Notes: a model not told the origin generated them from the sequence alone. A DNA stretch of 64,000 nucleotides from Sphingomonas desiccabilis (GCF_004135605.1 NZ_SDPT01000004.1:62001-126000), one strand, 5' to 3'; shown: positions 44,483-53,445, counted from the first letter of the stretch. A program made the numbers and translations.

Positions 44483-45196
44483 TCAGCGCCGGTTGGCGAG
44501 CACCTCATCGATCGGAGCGGTGACATCCCACCGCTCGGGATCCTTCGAGCGGCGTTCATTGGGAAAGGTCACCAGCACCCGCGCGTCGCCATAGCCCATG
44601 CTTTCGAGCGGCGCGCCGAGCAGGCGGGCAAGTGCGGCGCGGGCCTTTTCGCGCGCCTGGGCCATCCGCTCCGGCGAGCGGGCCTCGGCTCCGGCCTTGC
44701 TCTGGGCGGCTTGGGAGGTGCGGCGGGCGAGGTTCTCGCCGGCGGCGCGGGTGACGAACACGCCCTGGGTCCGCACCATGGTGCGCTGCGACTCATCGAC
44801 ATTGGGCTTGGCGACGGTGACGTCGGGTGCGTCCACGATCAGCGTGCGGCTCGCCTCGGACCACTGGATGTCGCCGGCGCCGATCCGCGAGACATCCACG
44901 AAATAGTCGACGGAGAAAGGCACCTTGATGACCTGGTTCGACTTCAGCACGCCATAGCCCCGCACGTCGGTGGCGGTGCTCTGGAGCGTGCCCGAGAGTT
45001 CGGCGACCTTGAGGCTAGAGGCGCCGGACAGGCGTGCGGTTATGAGACGGGTGACGGCGGTGCCGTCCTCCTCCTGCGTCACGACATAATCCTCGGTGTA
45101 GCGCTGGTAGACCAGCACTGCACCGAGCGTCACCGCCGCGCCGATCAGCAGCGCCACCAGCGTGCGCACTATGCCCGGCCTCAGCTGCGTCGCCAT
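44483..45196 (-). CDS. DUF4230 membrane-anchored protein
   Basis: A 237-residue protein with an N-terminal membrane helix (IVRTLVALLIGAAVTLGAVLV) and a soluble domain of DUF4230 type, with GTLQSTATDVRGYGVLKSNQ, VPFSVDYFVDVSRI and VTVAKPNVDESQRTM. The C-terminal part (RAALARLLGAPLESMGYGDARVLVTF) is also typical. Function of the family is unknown. The start overlaps the end of the MBL hydrolase gene by 16 bases, so the two are co-transcribed. Confidence 0.8.
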   Translation of the reverse strand: MATQLRPGIVRTLVALLIGAAVTLGAVLVYQRYTEDYVVTQEEDGTAVTRLITARLSGASSLKVAELSGTLQSTATDVRGYGVLKSNQVIKVPFSVDYFVDVSRIGAGDIQWSEASRTLIVDAPDVTVAKPNVDESQRTMVRTQGVFVTRAAGENLARRTSQAAQSKAGAEARSPERMAQAREKARAALARLLGAPLESMGYGDARVLVTFPNERRSKDPERWDVTAPIDEVLANRR

Positions 45197-46035
45197 TCGC
45201 CTGCCTCCACCGCAAGGCCGCGACCCTCAAGGTCGATCAGATGCGCTAGCACCGAGCGTTCCGCCGCCGGCAGCAGCTTCGTATCGAGCCCGACATACAT
45301 GCGTGCGACCATCGCCGGCACTGCGCCGATGCCCTCGCCCAGCAGGCGAAGGATCTGCCCCTCGCGCGCCTTGCGATGACCGAGCAGGCCGCGGACGAAG
45401 CGTTGCGGGTTCTCTACCGCCTCGCCGTGACCAGGATAATAGATGCGGTCCGAGCGCCCCATCAGCTTCTCGAGACTTGCCATGTACGCGGCCATGTCGC
45501 CGTCCGGCGGCGAGACGATGGTCGTCGACCAGCCCATGACATGGTCGCCACTGAACAAGGCGCCGCTTTCCGGGAGCGCGAAGGCGAGATGGTTGGAGGT
45601 GTGGCCGGGCGTCTCGACCGCCACGAGCGACCAGCCATTGCCGGAGACCCTCTCGCCGTCGACGAGCACCCGATCGGGCGCATAGGCGGTGTCGAAAGCG
45701 GCGTCTGCGCGCGGACCGGCGTCGTCCATCGTCAGCGGCGCGCAGCCGATGATCGGAGCCCCGGTTCGTTCCGCAAGCGGCCGCGCCCCAGGGCTGTGGT
45801 CACGATGGGTGTGGGTGCACAGGATCGCGACGAGCCGTCGCGCACCTACAGCGGCAAGCAGGGCATCCAGGTGAGACGGATCGACCGGACCGGGATCGAT
45901 CACGGCAGCGTCGTCCCCACCGCCCACCGCATAGCTTTGGGTGCCCGTGTGGGTGTAGGGAGAGGCGTTGGGGGCCAGGACGCGCAGCACCAACGGCTCC
46001 AGCGCGATCGGAACACCGGTCGGGGGATGCGTCAT
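45181..46035 (-). CDS. MBL-fold metallohydrolase
   Basis: A 284-residue metallo-beta-lactamase-fold hydrolase with the zinc motif CTHTHRDHSPGA (HxHxDH), then AVETPGHTSNHLAF, LFSGDHVMGW and the final ligand in YYPGHGEAV. A C-terminal winged helix-like part (RKAREGQILRLLGEGIGAVPAM) is as in the LACTB2/glyoxalase-II-like group. The ATG at 46035 is chosen since the upstream extension has no family similarity. The substrate is unknown. Confidence 0.87.
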   Translation of the reverse strand: MTHPPTGVPIALEPLVLRVLAPNASPYTHTGTQSYAVGGGDDAAVIDPGPVDPSHLDALLAAVGARRLVAILCTHTHRDHSPGARPLAERTGAPIIGCAPLTMDDAGPRADAAFDTAYAPDRVLVDGERVSGNGWSLVAVETPGHTSNHLAFALPESGALFSGDHVMGWSTTIVSPPDGDMAAYMASLEKLMGRSDRIYYPGHGEAVENPQRFVRGLLGHRKAREGQILRLLGEGIGAVPAMVARMYVGLDTKLLPAAERSVLAHLIDLEGRGLAVEAGEWRRS

Positions 46036-46197
46036 GCTCCCGACATGGCCGCTCGAACCCCGCGGCACAAGGTTTGCGCAGATTTCAGCCGGGTCGCCTC
46101 TCGGGTTCAGACATCGATCCGTTTCCGAGCCATCTCCGATAGCGGCAGCATTTGCCTGCACCTAAGCTCGCGCTCCGTTCTTCGTCCGGGAGCCACG

Positions 46198-47064
46198 ATG
46201 GTCTTTGCTAGTCCACCCGGGCGTTCCGACAACCTCTCCCTCGGCGAGGATGCCGTTCTCTCGGCAGCCTCGTCACTGCGGCGCGATGGCTTTGCCGTGG
46301 TGCCGAACATGTTCGGCCGCGACGAGGTGCGCGAGGTGGAGCGCCTGCTCGACTGGGCGCTCGTGCGGGCAGCCCGGTCGCCGGCCGCGCAGCCGTTCCT
46401 GGTACGCTATCCTCGAGAAGGCGGCGGGCACCACGAGGAAGGCTCCGGCCGGGCGCTCGACGGGTGGGACCAGCTGGAACTGAACTACGCCGCCACCCTC
46501 GTGCCTGCCCTGCTGGAGACCGCGGTGTTTCGAGGCTGCACGGCGCTGGCGCGCAGGCTTGCGGGACCGGTCTCGCGATCGTTCGACCACGTGATCTACA
46601 AGGGCGCGCGCAATCGGACCGCGACGCCTTGGCACCAGGACGCCGCCTTTGCGCTCTGGCGCGGATCACGGCCCCGACAGCTGCATTTCTGGATCCCCCT
46701 GCAAGACGTGACGCTGGAAAGCGGCTGCATGACCTTTCTCGCCGGGAGTCATCTGGGGCCACTGGTTCGCCACCGCAGGGTGCTGCGCCCCTCGGGCCGG
46801 CCAGGTCAGGAGGCCAAACCCTCGATCGCCGGCAGCATCTCCTGTCCACTGGCGCTCGGGGGCATCACGCTCCACACTCCCACGACGCTGCATCGCGCCG
46901 GATGCAACGCCAGCACGATGCCACGCAAGGCATGGATCATCCAATATGGCCCGCTGGGCGGCATCCGGCTGGCCGCGAAGCGGCTCGCTGGCGCATTGCC
47001 GCACCCGCTCGCGCCGGAGGGTCCGAACTTCGAACGGGAGGCGGACGACGCGCGCTCCAGGTAG
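46198..47064 (+). CDS. phytanoyl-CoA dioxygenase-family protein
   Basis: A 288-residue Fe(II)/2-oxoglutarate-dependent oxygenase-like protein. The iron triad is visible as TPWHQDAAFALW (His and Asp) and TTLHRAGCNAS (distal His), with the 2-oxoglutarate-binding basic residue following. LDGWDQLELNYAATLVPALL and FWIPLQDVTLESGCMTFLAGSH are family-typical. The substrate is unknown; bacterial members hydroxylate small molecules and lipids. The ATG at 46198 follows a GGGAG 7 bases upstream. Confidence 0.82.
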   Translation: MVFASPPGRSDNLSLGEDAVLSAASSLRRDGFAVVPNMFGRDEVREVERLLDWALVRAARSPAAQPFLVRYPREGGGHHEEGSGRALDGWDQLELNYAATLVPALLETAVFRGCTALARRLAGPVSRSFDHVIYKGARNRTATPWHQDAAFALWRGSRPRQLHFWIPLQDVTLESGCMTFLAGSHLGPLVRHRRVLRPSGRPGQEAKPSIAGSISCPLALGGITLHTPTTLHRAGCNASTMPRKAWIIQYGPLGGIRLAAKRLAGALPHPLAPEGPNFEREADDARSR

Positions 47065-47405
47065 AACTAGCACTGCGCGGCATATCCGAAGCCGGCGCAC
47101 CCAGACCCGAGGGCTCCTCGGCGGAGCCGTCATTGAAGCTGCCAGGCGGTCAACGCGGTGGAGGTTGCAGCCCTTTTCGCCACCTTCACCCCTGATCAGC
47201 GTACCGTCACCGAGCGCCGTTGTGCCATGCCGCTGCTCAAGACCCATACGGGGCGGATCCTGAATTGTTGGACGACCAAGGAACCCGCGCCAGCCGACGG
47301 GGACGGATCGGGGGCGGACCACGTCGTGCGATCGGTGATAAAGGCCCACCCAGCGAGGAAGTACCTATCTCCTCCCTCGGATGGGCGGCGTCTCGTCCTC
47401 CCGGA
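47065..47405. other. 341-bp gap between convergent genes
   Basis: No gene is supported. A hairpin GGCTCC-TCGGC-GGAGCC at 47111-47127, 46 bases after the dioxygenase stop, may be its terminator. A plus-strand frame from 47158 runs on into the antisense of the M56 gene and shows no family resemblance. Confidence 0.5.
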
Positions 47406-48941
47406 TCAATCCACCTCGGGGTGCGCGATCTGGTGCTCGATTTCAGCGATGCTCTGGTCGATCTCGGCAAGCGCTTCCTTGCGATCCTCGGCGGGGAGGT
47501 TGGGGTTGGTGGCAAGGGTCGCGCGGGTGCCGCGCAGTCCGGCGAGCGCGCTGCTGAGCGCGTTACGCTGGATCGCGGCGGCATCAATATTGGCGGCGGC
47601 CTGAGCGGAAGCGGCAGCGGCGGTGGCTTGGGCACCGCTCGCAGTCGCGGCCTGCACGGTCGCGTTGATACGGTCGTTACAGACCACCATCACGGTGCGG
47701 TCACCCTGGCGGCGATTGATGACATAGGCGCCGGGCTGCCCCTCGTTGCCGCAGTTACTCTCGAACACCGGCTCGCCCCCGGCGCCGCGGTGGGCCGTAA
47801 CCACCACCGGGGGCGTGGGCGGCACGGGTGGCACCGGCGCCGCCACGGGGGCGACGCCCGGGGCGGGTGCGGCGGGTGCAGCGGGAGGCAGCGGGGCTCC
47901 GGGTGCAGTCGGCGGGCTCGGTGGCATGGGGACCGAAGCTTGGAGAAGCTGCGGCGTGGGAAGCTCGATACGGGTGATGTCGATCCCGGTGGTATGGCTC
48001 ACGCGGGTGCGCAGCGTCTCTGCGGCGTGGGTGCCGGAGGCGGTGAGACCGAGCGCGCCCATCGCGATCCCGGCGATCCCGACGGAGCCTGCGACGCGGC
48101 GGAACGGCGAAACGCTGCGGTGCTTGGACAACATCTTCAGTCTCCCCTTGATCTCGTTCACGGTGTGGAGGTGGCAGGCAGCCGAAACGGCGCCGCCGTG
48201 CGCCGACTTCACGATCGCGCGACCATAGGCATGGCGAACGCCCGGGCGCGCGCGGGCGAGGACCATCGCATCGCAGGCCATCTCCTGGTCGGCGCGAAAG
48301 GCGCGAAAGGCGCGCCAGGCGATCGGGTCGAACCAGTGGCAGGCGAGCACCGCGAGCGCGATCCAGTTGGCGAGCAGGTCGCCGCGGGCGTGATGGCCAA
48401 GCTCGTGCGCGAGTGCGAGCGTGCGCTCCTGGTCGTCGTAGCGTTCGGCAAAGTCGCGCGGAAAGGCGACGTAGCGGCGCCAAACCCCGAAGGCGAGCGG
48501 GCCCGAGGCAGCGTCCGTCTCGAACACTCGCACCCTCCCCTGTGCCACGTCATAGCCGCGCCCGGACGCGAGCACGCGTCGGCAGAACTGGGCATGGCGC
48601 ACCACGTGCCAGCAGAAGAAGAACGCAGCACCGGCGAACCAGAACAGCACGGCCAGGCCCGGCACATCGGCCATCCCCCATCCCTGCGGCACCGCCGGGA
48701 TCGCCGCCACCGGCTGCATCAGCATCAGGGCTCCCGGCGGGATCGGCGCGCCGATGGGACTGGTCTCCACCAGCCGCAATGGCGACGGGAGCGGCGGCAG
48801 GGCCATGCGAATCGCGGGCAACAGCCACAGCGCATATGCGACACTGGGGCCGAAAGCGCGGCGCGTCGGCGCGCGCAGCACCAGCACCAGCAGCATCAGC
48901 AACGTCGACGCGATCAGCGTCTCTACCGCCCATCCAATCAT
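47406..48941 (-). CDS. BlaR1-type M56 membrane metallopeptidase
   Basis: A 511-residue M56-family protein. Three or four membrane helices lie in the first 310 residues, with the zinc site HELGHHARGD (His179, Glu180, His183) on a cytoplasmic loop and the downstream acidic ligand region FRADQEMACDAM. After the last helix (VGIAGIAMGALGLTASGTHA) comes a Pro/Ala-rich linker and a periplasmic domain with Cys residues (FESNCGNEGQPGAY) and a helical Ala-rich end; no penicillin-binding domain is present, so the signal is not obviously a beta-lactam. It overlaps the BlaI-type gene by 4 bases and likely inactivates that repressor. Confidence 0.87.
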   Translation of the reverse strand: MIGWAVETLIASTLLMLLVLVLRAPTRRAFGPSVAYALWLLPAIRMALPPLPSPLRLVETSPIGAPIPPGALMLMQPVAAIPAVPQGWGMADVPGLAVLFWFAGAAFFFCWHVVRHAQFCRRVLASGRGYDVAQGRVRVFETDAASGPLAFGVWRRYVAFPRDFAERYDDQERTLALAHELGHHARGDLLANWIALAVLACHWFDPIAWRAFRAFRADQEMACDAMVLARARPGVRHAYGRAIVKSAHGGAVSAACHLHTVNEIKGRLKMLSKHRSVSPFRRVAGSVGIAGIAMGALGLTASGTHAAETLRTRVSHTTGIDITRIELPTPQLLQASVPMPPSPPTAPGAPLPPAAPAAPAPGVAPVAAPVPPVPPTPPVVVTAHRGAGGEPVFESNCGNEGQPGAYVINRRQGDRTVMVVCNDRINATVQAATASGAQATAAAASAQAAANIDAAAIQRNALSSALAGLRGTRATLATNPNLPAEDRKEALAEIDQSIAEIEHQIAHPEVD

Positions 48942-49306
48942 TGCTTGAGCTCCTTAAGTAAGGACTCGATCTCCTCGATCTCGCGGTTGCTGAGCTGGTC
49001 GCGACGCGCGAGGTGCGCCACCAGGGGCGTAAGGCTGCCGCCGAACAGACGGTCGATCAGCCGCTGCGACTCACCCACGACATAGTCCTCGCGGGCGACG
49101 AGCGGTCGGTAGCGATAGCGGCGACCGTCCTCTTCATGCGCGACGGCTTCCTTGGCGAGCAGGCGACCAAGAAGCGTCTTGACCGTGTTGGCGCTCCAGG
49201 CGCGGTCTTCCGGCACCCGTTCGACCACCTCCTGCGCGGTGAGCGGGCTTTCGTCCCACAGCACCTCCATCACGACATGTTCGGCATCACTGATTCGTTC
49301 GGGCAT
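48938..49306 (-). CDS. BlaI/MecI-family repressor
   Basis: A 122-residue winged-helix repressor. ISDAEHVVMEVLWDESPLTA, SANTVKTLLGRLLAKEAVAH and RYRYRPLVAREDYV are family-typical, and the C-terminal half (LIDRLFGGSLTPLVAHLARR) is the dimerisation and cleavage region. The ATG at 49306 gives the standard N-terminus. Two operator palindromes precede the gene, implying autorepression of the repressor-peptidase operon. Confidence 0.92.
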   Translation of the reverse strand: MPERISDAEHVVMEVLWDESPLTAQEVVERVPEDRAWSANTVKTLLGRLLAKEAVAHEEDGRRYRYRPLVAREDYVVGESQRLIDRLFGGSLTPLVAHLARRDQLSNREIEEIESLLKELKQ

Positions 49307-49320
49307 TCCGCGACTCCTGA

Positions 49321-49353
49321 CTACGCATGTAGTCCACCCATTTACATCTGTAG
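49321..49353. promoter_or_regulatory. twin BlaI-type operators
   Basis: CTACGCATGTAG (49321-49332, CTAC/GTAG palindrome) and TTACATCTGTAG (49342-49353) match the TACA-N2-TGTA style of BlaI/MecI sites. Their starts are exactly 21 bp apart, two helical turns, and they lie 15-47 bp upstream of the repressor ATG. Confidence 0.8.
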
Positions 49354-49508
49354 TCAATAGGTGTCGGATCGCTCCGGCGGACCGTGCGTTGAAGAGGCAC
49401 TGACGGAAACGAGCCGCTCTCCGCGGCGTCGGTTTTCCTTACAGGAGCGCCTGCTCCTCGCGCGCCGTTAACCAGCACCCACCGCGGATCCGCGTGGGTC
49501 TGGCCTTC

Positions 49509-49524
49509 TGGCACGTCCCCTGCA
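49509..49524 (+). promoter_or_regulatory. sigma-54-like promoter in orphan interval
   Basis: TGGCACGTCCCCTGCA matches the sigma-54 consensus (TGGCAC-N5-TTGC) with only one change in the -12 element and the required 10 bases between GG and GC. It reads rightward into a 360-bp stretch with no convincing gene but several hairpins. A near-perfect palindrome, ACCCAC-C-GCGGATCCGC-GTGGGT, lies just upstream at 49477-49499. Confidence 0.45.
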
Positions 49525-49540
49525 TATTCTTGGTCGTACC

Positions 49541-49720
49541 GCGCGATTGCGCGCTTCAACGGGCGAGCCGGCGCACTCCACTGGCGTCGGTTCGCCCACC
49601 CGGTACCCATGCCGCATGATCAAAGAACCGCCCCGGCGACTGTGCCGCGTTCGGCTTTCGGTGCTCGCAGGCGGTGCGGGTGCATTTGCAACACCGCAGA
49701 GAGCGGGTGGAATGCCCCGC
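49541..49720 (+). ncRNA. candidate structured RNA
   Basis: The strongest element is a hairpin at 49561-49597: 14 continuous pairs (GGGCGAGCCGGCGC against GCGTCGGTTCGCCC) and a 9-base loop. Two of its pairs are G-U on the plus strand and would be mismatches on the minus strand, which favours plus-strand transcription. Further stems are at 49541-49554 (GCGC/GCGC), 49671-49697 (GCGGTG/CACCGC) and 49703-49720 (GCGGG/CCCGC). No known RNA family is recognised, and no protein with family resemblance is encoded. Boundaries are approximate. Confidence 0.35.
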
Positions 49721-49845
49721 GCTGACACCGGCAAACGTGGATCGAACGGCGTCATCACGCCGGAATACAATGTGCGCCCGGCGCCGACAGGCGCCACGCC
49801 AGCGGCAGGCCTGCGATTGCGCAAGCGGCCGAGCGCGGGTGGCCG

Positions 49846-49877
49846 CGACGTCCGCTCCCGCCTGGAAGCGGACGTCG
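49846..49877 (-). terminator. grxD terminator-like hairpin
   Basis: A perfect 11-bp stem (CGACGTCCGCT / AGCGGACGTCG) with a 10-base loop begins 6 bases after the grxD stop codon. There is no T-run. Confidence 0.6.
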
Positions 49878-49883
49878 AATGAG

Positions 49884-50213
49884 TCAGGCAGCAGTCGGCT
49901 GTTCGCCGCCGAACATCTGGGCGAGCTCACCGCTCTCGTACATTTCCATCATGATGTCCGAGCCGCCGACGAACTCGCCATGGACGTAGAGCTGGGGAAT
50001 GGTGGGCCAGTCCGAATAGGCCTTGATGCCCTGGCGGATGCCCTGATCCTGCAACACGTCGACGCTCTCGAACTCGACGCCGAGATGGTTGAGGATGGCG
50101 ACCGCCCGGCTGGAGAAACCGCACTGCGGGAACAGCGGACTGCCCTTCATGAACAGCACCACCTCGTTGCCCTTTACGAGCTGATCGATGCGGGCATTGG
50201 TGTCTTCGCTCAT
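49884..50213 (-). CDS. grxD: monothiol glutaredoxin GrxD
   Basis: A 109-residue Grx4-type monothiol glutaredoxin that carries and transfers Fe-S clusters with glutathione. The CGFS active site is in GSPLFPQCGFSSRAVAIL, and WPTIPQLYVHGEFVGGSDIM is typical. It lies 4 bases after the bolA gene; Grx4 and BolA proteins form a known complex, so co-expression makes sense. Confidence 0.95.
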   Translation of the reverse strand: MSEDTNARIDQLVKGNEVVLFMKGSPLFPQCGFSSRAVAILNHLGVEFESVDVLQDQGIRQGIKAYSDWPTIPQLYVHGEFVGGSDIMMEMYESGELAQMFGGEQPTAA

Positions 50214-50217
50214 TTCT

Positions 50218-50457
50218 TCACTCCTGTACGGGCACGGCCGTGGTCAATTGCAGGGCGTGCAGCACGCCCCCCATGCGACCACCAAGCGCGGCATAGACGG
50301 CCTGATGCTGGCGCACGCGCGGCATTCCGCGAAAGCTCTCAGACACGACCCGCGCGGCATAATGGTCGCCGTCGCCGGCAAGATCGGTGATTTCGACCAC
50401 CGCATCGGGAATGCCGGCGCGGATCAGCGTTTCGATGTCAGCCGCAGCCATCGCCAT
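50218..50457 (-). CDS. BolA-family protein
   Basis: A 79-residue BolA/IbaG-type protein with the family core VEITDLAGDGDHYAARVVSESFRG and the helix RVRQHQAVYAALGGRMGG. The conserved His in LHALQLTT is a ligand position for the shared Fe-S cluster with Grx4. It is encoded directly before grxD and 3 bases after the zeta-type gene. Confidence 0.92.
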   Translation of the reverse strand: MAMAAADIETLIRAGIPDAVVEITDLAGDGDHYAARVVSESFRGMPRVRQHQAVYAALGGRMGGVLHALQLTTAVPVQE

Positions 50458-50460
50458 GGA

Positions 50461-50784
50461 TCAGCGTGCCTCGATCAACTGGCGGCGCGCCTCGACGGTC
50501 AGTTCGTCGAGCGCCTTGCGCACGGTCGCCTCGTCGGTCGCCACACCAGCGGCGGTCAGGTCGCCGACCAGCTTGCGGATCACGTCGCCATCGCCAGCTT
50601 CCTCGAAGTCGGCCTGCACGACGGCCTTGGCATAGGCGTCGGTCTCTTCGGGCGTCAGCTTCATCTTCGCGGCCGCCCACTGGCCCAGCAGGCGATTGCG
50701 ACGCGCGGTCACGCGGAAGGCCATTTCCTCGTCACGTGCGAACTTGGTTTCGAACGCGCGCTCGCGGTCGTCGAAGGTAGTCAT
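50461..50784 (-). CDS. DUF1476 protein, F1-ATPase inhibitor zeta type
   Basis: A 107-residue all-helical protein. TTFDDRERAFETKFARDEEM and FRVTARRNRLLGQWAA are the conserved N-terminus of DUF1476, which in Paracoccus is the zeta subunit that blocks ATP hydrolysis by F1. The four-helix C-terminal part (VRKALDELTVEARRQL) is present. This family is restricted to alphaproteobacteria and so supports the taxonomic call. First gene of a zeta-bolA-grxD transcript. Confidence 0.9.
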   Translation of the reverse strand: MTTFDDRERAFETKFARDEEMAFRVTARRNRLLGQWAAAKMKLTPEETDAYAKAVVQADFEEAGDGDVIRKLVGDLTAAGVATDEATVRKALDELTVEARRQLIEAR

Positions 50785-50956
50785 GCTGGTCCCCTAATCT
50801 ACTGCTTCGCAGATAGGATGCAGGCCGCGGCAAGGCAACGGGCGAGGCTTTGCGGTCAGGGTGTGCGGTGACTTTCGCGCGCCTTGTCACCCCACCTCTT
50901 CCAACACGCGGGGAATGCGCGATGAGGTCCGGTTCCCCGGTGCCGCGCAGGGTCGG

Positions 50957-51013
50957 GAAGCCAGGGTTCAGCAGAGCACGACGGTAGGTTGCGGAACCCT
51001 GCCTCCTGGCTTC
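50957..51013 (-). terminator. long hairpin after leuD
   Basis: GAAGCCAGG and CCTGGCTTC form a 9-bp outer stem; GTTC and GAAC can pair inside it. It begins 46 bases after the leuD stop and separates the leu genes from the zeta-bolA-grxD promoter. No T-run is seen. Confidence 0.45.
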
Positions 51014-51058
51014 GCGAGAGCAAGAGGCGACCCTCGTGGGACCGCTTCCGGCCGGACG

Positions 51059-51679
51059 CTAAGCCGCAGCAGCCCGCCCTGGTGCGTTGCCCGCGGTGGC
51101 GCTGAGCCACGGACGGGCCTGCGCCACACTGCCTTCGTACCCCGCGATCGCTTCGTCCCGCGCCAGCGTGATGCCGATTTCGTCCAGGCCCTGCATCAGG
51201 CAAGCCCGGCGGAACGGGTCCATCTCGAACGCGAAGCGATCCTGGAATGGCGTTGTGACGGTCATCGTTTCCAGATCGACGGTGACGGGACTGTCGCGCG
51301 CGACCTCCACCAACCGGTCGACCGCCTCTTGCGGCAAGACCACGGCGACGATACCGTTCTTGAAAGCGTTACCCGAGAAGATGTCGGAAAAGCTCGGCGC
51401 AATCACCGCCTTCACGCCCATGTCGCCCAGCGCCCAGGCCGCGTGCTCGCGGCTGGAGCCGCAGCCGAAGTTCTCGCCCGCGATCAACAGCGGCGCGCCT
51501 GCGTAGCGGGGATCATCGAAGAGATTGCCGGCTTCGGCGCGGACGGATTCGAACGCGCCCTGCCCCAGCCCCTCGCGCGTGGTGGTCTTCAGCCAGCGTG
51601 CGGGAATGATGATGTCGGTGTCGATGTTCTTCGCGCCCCAGGGATAGGCGCGCCCTTCGACGCGAGTAACGGGTTCCAT
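51059..51679 (-). CDS. leuD: 3-isopropylmalate dehydratase small subunit LeuD
   Basis: A 206-residue small subunit of isopropylmalate isomerase (EC 4.2.1.33), the second step of leucine synthesis. Typical motifs are [27 protein letters not shown] and [20 protein letters not shown]. The ATG at 51679 gives the normal N-terminus; the frame to 51976 overlaps a small ORF and leuC. It follows leuC with a 42-residue ORF between them. Confidence 0.96.
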   Translation of the reverse strand: MEPVTRVEGRAYPWGAKNIDTDIIIPARWLKTTTREGLGQGAFESVRAEAGNLFDDPRYAGAPLLIAGENFGCGSSREHAAWALGDMGVKAVIAPSFSDIFSGNAFKNGIVAVVLPQEAVDRLVEVARDSPVTVDLETMTVTTPFQDRFAFEMDPFRRACLMQGLDEIGITLARDEAIAGYEGSVAQARPWLSATAGNAPGRAAAA

Positions 51680-51705
51680 GATCAGCCTTATCGGGGTCGC
51701 GCGGA

Positions 51706-51834
51706 TCAGCGCGTGGCGGCGTTGCCCGAAGGGGCCGCGCGCTTGGACGGCGAACGCTCGGCGCTCGCGGCATAGGCAGCGGCAAGGCCGCTCAGGATCG
51801 CGCCAGCCACCAGCGCCAACAATGCTCGCTTCAT
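51706..51834 (-). CDS. 42-residue exported peptide between leuC and leuD
   Basis: Encodes a signal-like N-terminus ([20 protein letters not shown]) followed by a short basic, Ser/Pro-rich tail ending SGNAATR. It starts 3 bases after the leuC stop with AAGGG just upstream and ends 26 bases before leuD, so it is well placed for translation. Function unknown; a small periplasmic peptide or simply a coupling ORF. Confidence 0.55.
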   Translation of the reverse strand: MKRALLALVAGAILSGLAAAYAASAERSPSKRAAPSGNAATR

Positions 51835-51837
51835 CCC

Positions 51838-53274
51838 TTATTTCCCCATCAAGCTTCGTACATCGGTCAGGCGACCCGTCACCGCCGCCGCCGCCGCCAT
51901 TACCGGCGACACCAGATGCGTACGCGCGCCGGGCCCCTGTCGCCCCACAAAATTGCGGTTGGACGTGGAGGCACAACGCTCACCGGCGGGTACCCGATCC
52001 GGATTCATGCCCAAGCACATCGAACAACCCGGCTCGCGCCATTCGAACCCGGCATCGGTAAACACGCGGTCGAGCCCCTCGGCCTCTGCCTGACGCTTGA
52101 CCAAACCCGAGCCGGGAACAACCAGCGCCTGGCGCACGCCAGCGGCGATGCGGCGGCCGCGCAGCACTTCGGCGGCGGCGCGCAGATCCTCGATGCGGCT
52201 GTTGGTGCAGCTGCCGATGAAGATGTTCTCGACCGCGATGTCCTCCATCCGCGTGCCGGGCTCCAGACCCATATAGTCGAGCGACTTGCGCGCGGCGGTG
52301 CGCTTGGCCGGATCGGCGAAGCTGTCGGGATCGGGCACGGCACCGGTGATCGAGACCACGTCCTCCGGGCTGGTGCCCCAGGTGAGCGAGGGCGAGATGT
52401 CGGCCGCGTCGATGGTGATGATCGCGTCGTACTGGGCGCCCCGGTCGGTCGCGAGACTGCGCCAATAGGCGACGGCCTGGTCCCACGCGGCGCCCTTCGG
52501 CGCCATCGGGCGGCCCTGGAGATAGGCGAAGGTCCTGTCGTCGGGCGCGATGAGCCCGGATCGCGCACCCGCCTCAATCGACATGTTGGCCACGGTCAGC
52601 CGGCCCTCGATCGACATGTCGCGGATGACGCTGCCGGTATATTCGAGCACATAGCCGGTGCCGCCCGCAGCGCCCAGCCGGCCGACGATAGCGAGCGCGA
52701 CATCCTTGGGCGTCACGCCGAAGCCGAGCGCCCCCTCGATGCGCACTTCCATCGTCTTCGACTGCTTGAGCAGCAGCGTCTGGGTGGCGAGCACATGTTC
52801 GACCTCGCTGGTGCCGATGCCGAACGCGAGTGCGCCGAGCGCCCCGTGCGCCGAGGTGTGGCTGTCGCCGCAGACCAGCGTCGTGCCGGGCAAGGTGAAG
52901 CCCTGCTCCGGGCCCACGACATGGACTATGCCCTGTTCGGCGGCGACCGCGTCGATGTAGCGGATGCCGAACTCAGGCGCGTTGCGCTCCAGAGCCGCGA
53001 GTTGGCTCGCACCGGCGGGGTCGGCGATCGGCAGGCGGTTGCCTTCGGCGTCCACGCGCGGCGTGGTCGGGAGATTGTGGTCCGGCACCGCGAGCGTGAG
53101 GTCGGGGCGGCGCACCGGGCGGCCGGCGGCGCGCAGGCCGGCGAACGCCTGCGGGCTGGTCACCTCATGGACGAGGTGCCGGTCGATGTAGACGAGGCAG
53201 GTGCCGTCGTCACGGCGTTCCACGACGTGATCGGCCCAGATCTTTTCGTACAGGGTGAGAGGACGGCTAGCCAT
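51838..53274 (-). CDS. leuC: 3-isopropylmalate dehydratase large subunit LeuC
   Basis: A 478-residue aconitase-family large subunit, partner of LeuD. Motifs include [33 protein letters not shown] and the 4Fe-4S ligands in [16 protein letters not shown] and [13 protein letters not shown]. Length and start are standard. Confidence 0.97.
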   Translation of the reverse strand: MASRPLTLYEKIWADHVVERRDDGTCLVYIDRHLVHEVTSPQAFAGLRAAGRPVRRPDLTLAVPDHNLPTTPRVDAEGNRLPIADPAGASQLAALERNAPEFGIRYIDAVAAEQGIVHVVGPEQGFTLPGTTLVCGDSHTSAHGALGALAFGIGTSEVEHVLATQTLLLKQSKTMEVRIEGALGFGVTPKDVALAIVGRLGAAGGTGYVLEYTGSVIRDMSIEGRLTVANMSIEAGARSGLIAPDDRTFAYLQGRPMAPKGAAWDQAVAYWRSLATDRGAQYDAIITIDAADISPSLTWGTSPEDVVSITGAVPDPDSFADPAKRTAARKSLDYMGLEPGTRMEDIAVENIFIGSCTNSRIEDLRAAAEVLRGRRIAAGVRQALVVPGSGLVKRQAEAEGLDRVFTDAGFEWREPGCSMCLGMNPDRVPAGERCASTSNRNFVGRQGPGARTHLVSPVMAAAAAVTGRLTDVRSLMGK

Positions 53275-53395
53275 GGCGCGCGAGTAACAGTTTCTTACGC
53301 GGACGCAAGGGTTTCGGCAAGGATCGTGCCCAAACGGCTAGGCTCGTAAAGTTGCCGTGGCCCGCACAGACACGGTCCGCAGTGCGAGACCATCG

Positions 53396-53445
53396 CCGTG
53401 GTTCTGCTTGGCCGTGGATCCCTGCCTTTACGCGGGATGCGGGAC
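53396..53445. repeat. GC-rich intergenic repeat after scoB
   Basis: GGATCCCTGCCTTTACGC then GGGATGCGGGACTAGG is a degraded palindrome (ATCCC/GGGAT) of a style common between genes in this lineage. It begins right at the scoB stop codon and may also serve as its terminator. Confidence 0.4.

Noticed and set aside
47158..47604. 148-codon plus-strand frame
   Set aside because: Most of it is antisense to the M56 gene and the remainder has no recognisable sequence pattern.
49547..49882. 111-codon plus-strand frame in the orphan interval
   Set aside because: It starts with TTG without a ribosome binding site, has no family resemblance, and overlaps strong hairpins; RNA is the better explanation.
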